Position numbers and translations under genes: made by a program. From assembly GCA_035285005.1 (NCBI GenBank), contig JAYKIB010000268.1, forward strand, positions 1 through 10,966: a stretch of DNA of 10,966 nucleotides, in the 5' to 3' direction. Below, one piece after another: positions 6,706-10,966 of the stretch. The notes beneath the pieces are model-generated. The model made no database searches and had not been told where the DNA came from. It was given only the letters and a program-made list of their open reading frames with translations. Positions within the stretch are counted from its first letter, which is position 1, and every line of letters starts with the position of its first letter. The DNA is from Prochlorothrix sp035285005 (GTDB lineage: Bacteria; Cyanobacteriota; Cyanobacteriia; Prochlorotrichales; Prochlorotrichaceae).

Positions 6706-6732
6706 GCTATCTCCCAAAACTGGGGAGATAGC
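6706..6732. repeat. Perfect 10-bp hairpin in the divergent promoter region
   Basis: GCTATCTCCC (6706-6715) and GGGAGATAGC (6723-6732) form a perfect stem with loop AAAACTG. No T-run follows on either strand, so it is not a standard terminator. It could be an operator-like inverted repeat or an RNA leader structure of the downstream plus-strand gene. Confidence 0.7.
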
Positions 6733-6737
6733 GCGGG

Positions 6738-6759
6738 ATCCATACGCAATCCATACGCC
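6738..6759. repeat. 11-bp tandem duplication
   Basis: ATCCATACGCA is followed at once by ATCCATACGCC. It sits six bases after the hairpin at 6706-6732. Function unknown. Confidence 0.75.
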
Positions 6760-6822
6760 CTAGGTCCTTGACTTGGAATATCCTGAGGCCGAGCATCTCC
6801 CCTCCTCCGCTCACAGGTTATC

Positions 6823-6863
6823 GCTGGGAACTGCCGCTGGGAACTGCCGCTGGGAAACTACCG
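6823..6863. repeat. 13-bp tandem repeat, three units, upstream of the NodB/NAGPA gene
   Basis: GCTGGGAACTGCC occurs twice exactly (6823-6835, 6836-6848), then as a diverged third unit GCTGGGAAACTACC (6849-6862). The unit is not a multiple of three, so each unit is read in a different frame. This argues that the open frame extending up to 6773 is non-coding here and that the gene starts at 6941. Confidence 0.85.
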
Positions 6864-6926
6864 CAACAGAGGGTCCAAGGCAAAGTGTCGGTGGCCCAAG
6901 GATTCGGGAACTCCCCCCGGCTCACC

Positions 6927-6932
6927 GAAAGG
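6927..6932 (+). promoter_or_regulatory. Ribosome binding site deciding the start at 6941
   Basis: GAAAGG, eight bases before the ATG at 6941. Earlier in-frame starts (6773) lack comparable spacing and cross the 13-bp tandem repeat. Confidence 0.55.
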
Positions 6933-6940
6933 TTAAAAAT

Positions 6941-9112
6941 ATGGCATTATTTGGGCGCGATCGTCCGGCCTCGTCCCCACTTTGCGCTGAATCTATGCAA
7001 GTCTTGCCTCTTTTAACCACAGCAACCTTGGCACTCCCCTTGCCCTGGCTCTTTTTCCTGGGATGGACCCCAGACCCCAAAGCACCCCAAGCAACGGGGA
7101 CCCAGCAGCAGGAGTCCCAGCAGACCGATCCCTCGACAGCGTTACCCGACTCAATTCCCTGGTTCCCTGAGAATCCCGAGGATAATCCCAAGGATGTCGT
7201 CGCCCCTACCCCGAGCATCTCAGTTAATCCAGACGCAGTACCCCAGGATTTCCCCCAACCTCCGCATCAACTCCCCACAGACCCGAACCCGAGTTCCAGC
7301 GCCAAGTCCCCGATCGATTCCAACCACACCTCCAACCCAGAGCTCGTAGCAGCAGACCCACGCCCCTATCTCGACCCAAACAGCCTTGACTCGATCGACC
7401 CCACGCCTTCCGACTCCCCCTCCCGCCCTGTCCCATCTACCCTCTCCCCCCAGGGTTACCGTTTATGTCCCCAGCCCCAGCCCATGACCTGGCAAACACA
7501 GGTCGCCCTACAACTCAGCCAGGGCTTGCAGTGGTGGCATAGGTTCCCCCAGGCAATCCAGTCCTCACTCCAGGACTACAGCAACCAACTGTTGATCTAT
7601 AGCCAAGCCGCTCCCTGGCCTGAGATTCATCCCCAAGCCACCCAAGCCAAAGTCCCCGTGATCATGTATCACGACATCCTCGATGAGAAGCAGGTATTCT
7701 TTGATGTCACCACTGCCGAGTTAGAGGCCGACTTTGAACTGATTCGGGATCACGGCTTAACCCCCATTGCCATGGATGATCTGATGCTGCACTTGCAAAC
7801 CGGTATGCCCCTACCGGAGAAGCCAATTCTTCTCACCTTCGATGATGGCTACGTGGGTCACTACACGGAGGTCATGCCCCTACTGGAGCAGTTTGGCTAT
7901 CCAGCGCTATTTTCCGTCTTCCCGGCCAAGGTTAATGGCGACATCGTCGGACGATCGACCCTAACTTGGGAGCAAGTCGAAGCAATGGCTGCGAGTCCCT
8001 GGGCTACGATTGCGGCCCATAGCGTCACCCATCCCCGTAATCTAACGGTTTTAGAAGATGAAGCCCTAGAAATCGAAGTCTTCGAGTCCAAACGTATGCT
8101 TGAAGAGAAGTTAGGCATTCCCATCCACTACTTCACCTATCCCGAAGGACACTACGACGATCGGGTCGCAGAACTCGTCACTGAAGCGGGCTACCTAGCC
8201 GCCTTAACCATGGATGATTGGGGCGAAGCCATGGCCGGGGAATCGGACAGCCTGCTCGCCATCGATCGCTTTGGACAGTCCCGTCTAGAATCCGTGGTCG
8301 ATCGGGCCTGGGGTGGAGCACCGCTACCCAAGCCCTGGCAAAGCCTCGACTTTTCGTCCCCCGTCAGCGAACCCCAATATGTGGATATCGGCTACATTCC
8401 CCTGATCCTGATCTCCGGGGGCCGCCCCATTACGGTGCATGCCGACAGCCGTTACCAAGTGGCTGAGATCCTAGACACCACCGAGGCGATCGCCGCCGTT
8501 GACGGCACCTTCTTTTCCCTAGAGTTTTTGGACTCCAACACCCTCATCGGCCCCGTCTTGAGCCAATCTACGGGGCACTTCCTGCCCGGTAACCGAGGCG
8601 AAAACCCCCTCCTTAACGATCGACCTCTCGTCCTGATCAGCCCCACTGCTGTCAAGTTTGTCCCCTATCGCCACGATATCCACTTCACCCGCGAATCCCT
8701 TGAAGCCGAGCTAACAGGTGTCACCGATGCCTTTGTGGGAGCAGCGTGGTTAGTGCGCGAGGGAATCCCCCAACCCGCAGAGAACTTTGGTAGCCTCTTT
8801 GATTTCGATGCAACCCGCGATCGGGCATTCTGGGGCATTAACCAAGCGGGGCAACCCGTCATCGGCGTGTCCCGCCTGCCCGTGGATTCCGTCAGCCTCG
8901 GCAAAGCCCTAGCCCTAGCCGGTCTCCAAGATGCGATCATGCTGGACTCAGGTGCCAGTACCTCCCTAGCCTACGCCGGTCAATCCCTCATGGACTATGA
9001 GCCTCGTCCCGTACCACACATCATCGGCCTTGTACCACCGGCTCGCACCGCCCAGACCCCATTCCCCCAGGTCGATCGAACCTGTCTTCCCCTCACTGCT
9101 CAATCCCCCTAG
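6941..9112 (+). CDS. NodB polysaccharide deacetylase fused to phosphodiester glycosidase (NAGPA/DUF2233) domain
   Basis: A 723-residue two-domain envelope protein. A hydrophobic segment at about 20-42 serves as signal anchor or signal peptide, followed by a Pro/Ser/Asp-rich linker to about 170. The NodB domain (about 237-445) shows KVPVIMYHD, then TFDDG 299-303 (catalytic base and metal Asp), HSVTH 360-364 (metal His pair), YPEGHYDD 400-407 and AALTMDD 420-426. This family removes N-acetyl groups from glycans such as peptidoglycan or poly-GlcNAc. The second domain (about 480-700) shows AAVDGTFF 518-525, RDRAFWGIN 626-634 and LDSGASTSLAY 668-678, typical of phosphodiester alpha-GlcNAcase-like proteins. 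Together they suggest trimming of an amino-sugar polymer outside the cytoplasmic membrane; the exact substrate is unknown. The start at 6941 is favoured by its ribosome site and by the 13-bp tandem repeats upstream. No glycosyltransferase or export gene adjoins it. Confidence 0.9.
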   Translation: MALFGRDRPASSPLCAESMQVLPLLTTATLALPLPWLFFLGWTPDPKAPQATGTQQQESQQTDPSTALPDSIPWFPENPEDNPKDVVAPTPSISVNPDAVPQDFPQPPHQLPTDPNPSSSAKSPIDSNHTSNPELVAADPRPYLDPNSLDSIDPTPSDSPSRPVPSTLSPQGYRLCPQPQPMTWQTQVALQLSQGLQWWHRFPQAIQSSLQDYSNQLLIYSQAAPWPEIHPQATQAKVPVIMYHDILDEKQVFFDVTTAELEADFELIRDHGLTPIAMDDLMLHLQTGMPLPEKPILLTFDDGYVGHYTEVMPLLEQFGYPALFSVFPAKVNGDIVGRSTLTWEQVEAMAASPWATIAAHSVTHPRNLTVLEDEALEIEVFESKRMLEEKLGIPIHYFTYPEGHYDDRVAELVTEAGYLAALTMDDWGEAMAGESDSLLAIDRFGQSRLESVVDRAWGGAPLPKPWQSLDFSSPVSEPQYVDIGYIPLILISGGRPITVHADSRYQVAEILDTTEAIAAVDGTFFSLEFLDSNTLIGPVLSQSTGHFLPGNRGENPLLNDRPLVLISPTAVKFVPYRHDIHFTRESLEAELTGVTDAFVGAAWLVREGIPQPAENFGSLFDFDATRDRAFWGINQAGQPVIGVSRLPVDSVSLGKALALAGLQDAIMLDSGASTSLAYAGQSLMDYEPRPVPHIIGLVPPARTAQTPFPQVDRTCLPLTAQSP

Positions 9113-9386
9113 GGCATGTCATCAATTCACGGTGAAACCCTTGCAATACCCGTGACGCACCCCACCCAGTTACATAAATTAGGGACTGTGTCCCTGATTC
9201 TGAGGGCAGTCTAGGGTTAAATGATGGCAGCTCCCAGTGGACTACGGCTGAAGTCCCGTCTCCCTTTGAGCATGGGTCATACCCACACAGTGGGTGCGAT
9301 CCCCAAATACTAATGGTAGTGATACTCAGGCAACAGAGTACTCGGCAGTAATCTGGCCACTCTACGGTAGCAACTTGACCTCCCGC
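9113..9386. other. Convergent intergenic region between NodB/NAGPA and aroK genes
   Basis: Both genes end here. A small hairpin GGGAC-TGT-GTCCC (9182-9194) leads into CCTGATTCTGAGGGCAGTC, reminiscent of the element-family core (stem, CCCTGATTCT, TG, GGG), but no terminal repeats are present. A second hairpin ACCCAC-ACA-GTGGGT lies at 9281-9295. Either could end transcripts from one or both genes, but neither has a clear T-run. Confidence 0.45.
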
Positions 9387-10049
9387 TCAGTCGGACGACT
9401 CTACCTCCACTTCAGACGTTTTGAGCACACTGGGGATCTGGGCCAGAATTCGCTCACAGGTTTGCTCGGGTGCCTCAGGTGTTTCGATCGTCAGCATTAA
9501 ATCCGCCTCAGCATAGCGAGGTCGCCGTTGATGGAGCAAGAACTCCAAAGTCGTCCGGGGTTCCTCAGTCTGAAGCAACGGCCGATGGTCCCGCTCTGCT
9601 TCCAGCCGTTCCATCAATAGGTCCAGAGGCACATCCAGCCAAACCGTCAACCCCTGGTGCAAATGACACCAATTTTCTCGATCGACCACAATCCCTCCCC
9701 CCGTCGCAATCACCAGCCGCCGGTAGGACGACAGCTCCGACAACACCCGACTCTCCAACTCCCGAAATGCCGCTTCTCCCTCCTGGGCAAAAATTTCTGG
9801 AATAGACTGGCCTGCCACCTGTTCCACCAGAGCATCCGTATCCACAAAGCGATAGCCCAAGCCCTGCGCCAGCAGTCGCCCCACCGTGGTCTTCCCCACT
9901 CCCATCATGCCAATCAAAAAAATACTTAAACCCTGTAGTCGCGTTGACAGGTTGAGGTCTGGGCTAAGCGCATGATCCGCAAGATTCTGATCAGGGGAAG
10001 GGGAACCTAGGGACAATTGAGTGGGGTCCGAGGGGGTACGATCGGCCAA
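9387..10049 (-). CDS. aroK: Shikimate kinase
   Basis: Phosphorylates shikimate to shikimate 3-phosphate with ATP, a cytosolic step of chorismate and aromatic amino-acid synthesis. Motifs in the 220-residue form: P-loop GMMGVGKT 47-54, DTD 70-72, FRELE 95-99 with the substrate-binding Arg, ATGGG 115-119, lid RPLL 156-159 and RRPRY 175-179. All key residues are present. The start is uncertain because no in-frame ATG precedes the P-loop region. I prefer TTG at 10049, with GGAG ten bases upstream, giving about 40 residues before the usual core start. The frame also extends to a GTG at 10101-10103, but that codon lies inside the terminal repeat of element D and has no spaced ribosome site. About 170 bp separate this start from the rrn terminator, and element D fills most of that gap, so the aroK promoter must be within or beside the element. 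Not in an operon with other aro genes here. Confidence 0.93.
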   Translation of the reverse strand: MADRTPSDPTQLSLGSPSPDQNLADHALSPDLNLSTRLQGLSIFLIGMMGVGKTTVGRLLAQGLGYRFVDTDALVEQVAGQSIPEIFAQEGEAAFRELESRVLSELSSYRRLVIATGGGIVVDRENWCHLHQGLTVWLDVPLDLLMERLEAERDHRPLLQTEEPRTTLEFLLHQRRPRYAEADLMLTIETPEAPEQTCERILAQIPSVLKTSEVEVESSD

Positions 10050-10097
10050 GACTCTAACTCTCCATTGCAAAGCAACATCTTGAATATAGTAACCAAT

Positions 10098-10197
10098 GGG
10101 CACCTCGATTCATTGGGTTGGGCGGCTTTGCCGTCCAACTCAAACCCTGATTCTTGCGTGGTCTGTCTCCCACAAAGTTGGATTAATCGAGGTGGTC
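10098..10197 (+). mobile_element. MITE-like element, copy D (100 bp)
   Basis: Left end GGGCACCTCGA (10098-10108), right end TCGAGGTGGTC (10187-10197), flanked by CAAT at 10094-10097 and 10198-10201. The stem GGGTTGGGCGGC (10115-10126) / GCCGTCCAACTC (10130-10141, loop TTT) keeps pairing through two G-T wobbles. It shares TTCTTGCGTGG and CTGTCTC with copy A. It lies between aroK and the rRNA operon terminator: its right-hand target duplication ends two bases before the terminator stem, and its left terminal repeat contains a possible GTG start for aroK. This is the most diverged of the four complete copies, suggesting an older insertion. Confidence 0.88.
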
Positions 10198-10202
10198 CAA
10201 TA

Positions 10203-10239
10203 AGAAAGGCTCTCAGTTTTGATAACTGAGAGCCTTTCT
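10203..10239 (-). terminator. rRNA operon terminator hairpin
   Basis: A perfect 16-bp stem, AGAAAGGCTCTCAGTT (10203-10218) with AACTGAGAGCCTTTCT (10224-10239), loop TTGAT. On the minus strand it follows the 5S gene by about ten bases and ends in CTTTCTTATT. Position and stability fit the end of the rRNA transcript. The symmetric stem could also block transcription from the opposite strand. Confidence 0.85.
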
Positions 10240-10249
10240 GGGTAAGACT

Positions 10250-10368
10250 ACCCTGGCATCGCGCTATTTTTGCAGGGAGCTACCCCCCAACTATCTTCGC
10301 CGCTGGTACGTTTCACACCTGAGTTCGGGATGGGTCAGGGTGGGGCCATACCGCCATAGACACCAGGA
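10250..10368 (-). rRNA. rrf: 5S ribosomal RNA
   Basis: The minus strand begins TCCTGGTGTCTATGGCGGTA and contains the conserved CCATCCCGAACTCAG, ending GATGCCAGGGTA. The terminal stem (TCCTGG with CCAGGG) closes the molecule at about 119 nt. It follows 23S in the usual 16S-23S-5S order. Exact ends are uncertain by a few bases. Confidence 0.93.
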
Positions 10369-10562
10369 ATATCCTTTGAGCCTTCACTCGCTTCGAGTAA
10401 AACCCAGTGTTTAAGCCTCTCTCGGATTTTAATAACCTTAGAAGCCTGAAGACTGAAGCTCTACTCACTCAAACCTCAATCATACATAGCAACAACTTGT
10501 TTTCTAGAACTCGCTTAGGTGACTTCATTCGTCAGACACCACACGCCGTAATTTAGCGCTCT
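10369..10562 (-). other. 23S-5S internal transcribed spacer
   Basis: About 190 bp between the 23S 3' end and 5S. It holds a small hairpin ACTCG-CTT-CGAGT near 10388-10400 and otherwise AT-richer sequence. No tRNA gene was seen in it. Confidence 0.7.

Positions 10563-10966
<404 letters not shown>

Noticed and set aside
6520..6771. 83-codon plus-strand open frame upstream of the NodB/NAGPA gene
   Set aside because: No ribosome site, no recognisable protein character, and it crosses the hairpin and the 11-bp tandem repeat.
6773..6940. N-terminal extension of the NodB/NAGPA protein to the ATG at 6773
   Set aside because: The 13-bp tandem repeats are read in three different frames, the peptide is not signal-like, and the ATG at 6941 has a proper ribosome site.

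Overview
The window looks like a cyanobacterial chromosome segment. The evidence is an SLH-domain/OprB-type outer-membrane porin of the cyanobacterial Som/iron-uptake-porin family, many CGATCG-centred sites (two full HIP1 octamers GCGATCGC at 4217-4224 and 8486-8493), moderately high GC, and a cyanobacterial-type 23S-5S rRNA end. Genus cannot be fixed from the sequence alone. Gene density is low: five protein genes, one partial rRNA operon, and long intergenic stretches that carry most of the unusual structure.

Layout: 1-381 is intergenic, with a complete short mobile element (copy A) and a fragment (E). 382-1926 (-) is a stand-alone adenylate-forming (AMP-binding) enzyme. 1927-2782 is gene-free, with element B and with element C nested in an older relic F. 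2783-4912 (-) is the porin. 4913-5299 is its upstream region, with a 20-bp tandem repeat and element relic G. 5300-6325 (-) is a PstS-like periplasmic phosphate-binding protein with no pstCAB beside it. 6326-6940 is gene-free, with a hairpin and two tandem repeats. 6941-9112 (+) is an exported or membrane-anchored two-domain protein, NodB polysaccharide deacetylase plus phosphodiester-glycosidase (NAGPA/DUF2233). 9387-10049 (-) is shikimate kinase (aroK). 10098-10197 is element D, followed by the rrn terminator, 5S rRNA and the 3' end of 23S rRNA, all on the minus strand and running off the window.

The genes do not form one pathway. Porin, PstS and the NodB/NAGPA protein are all envelope proteins, but they are separately transcribed by spacing and strand. 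The main discovery is a family of 98-100 bp non-coding elements with GGGCACCTCGA-type inverted ends, an internal hairpin with compensatory base changes, and a perfect 4-bp target duplication at each of four complete copies (TAGA, ATTA, TTCA, CAAT). Relics F and G lie exactly at the stop codons of the porin and pstS genes, and D abuts the rrn terminator hairpin. The elements therefore sit at gene ends, and some appear to contribute a stop codon, a possible terminator or a 5' region to neighbouring genes.
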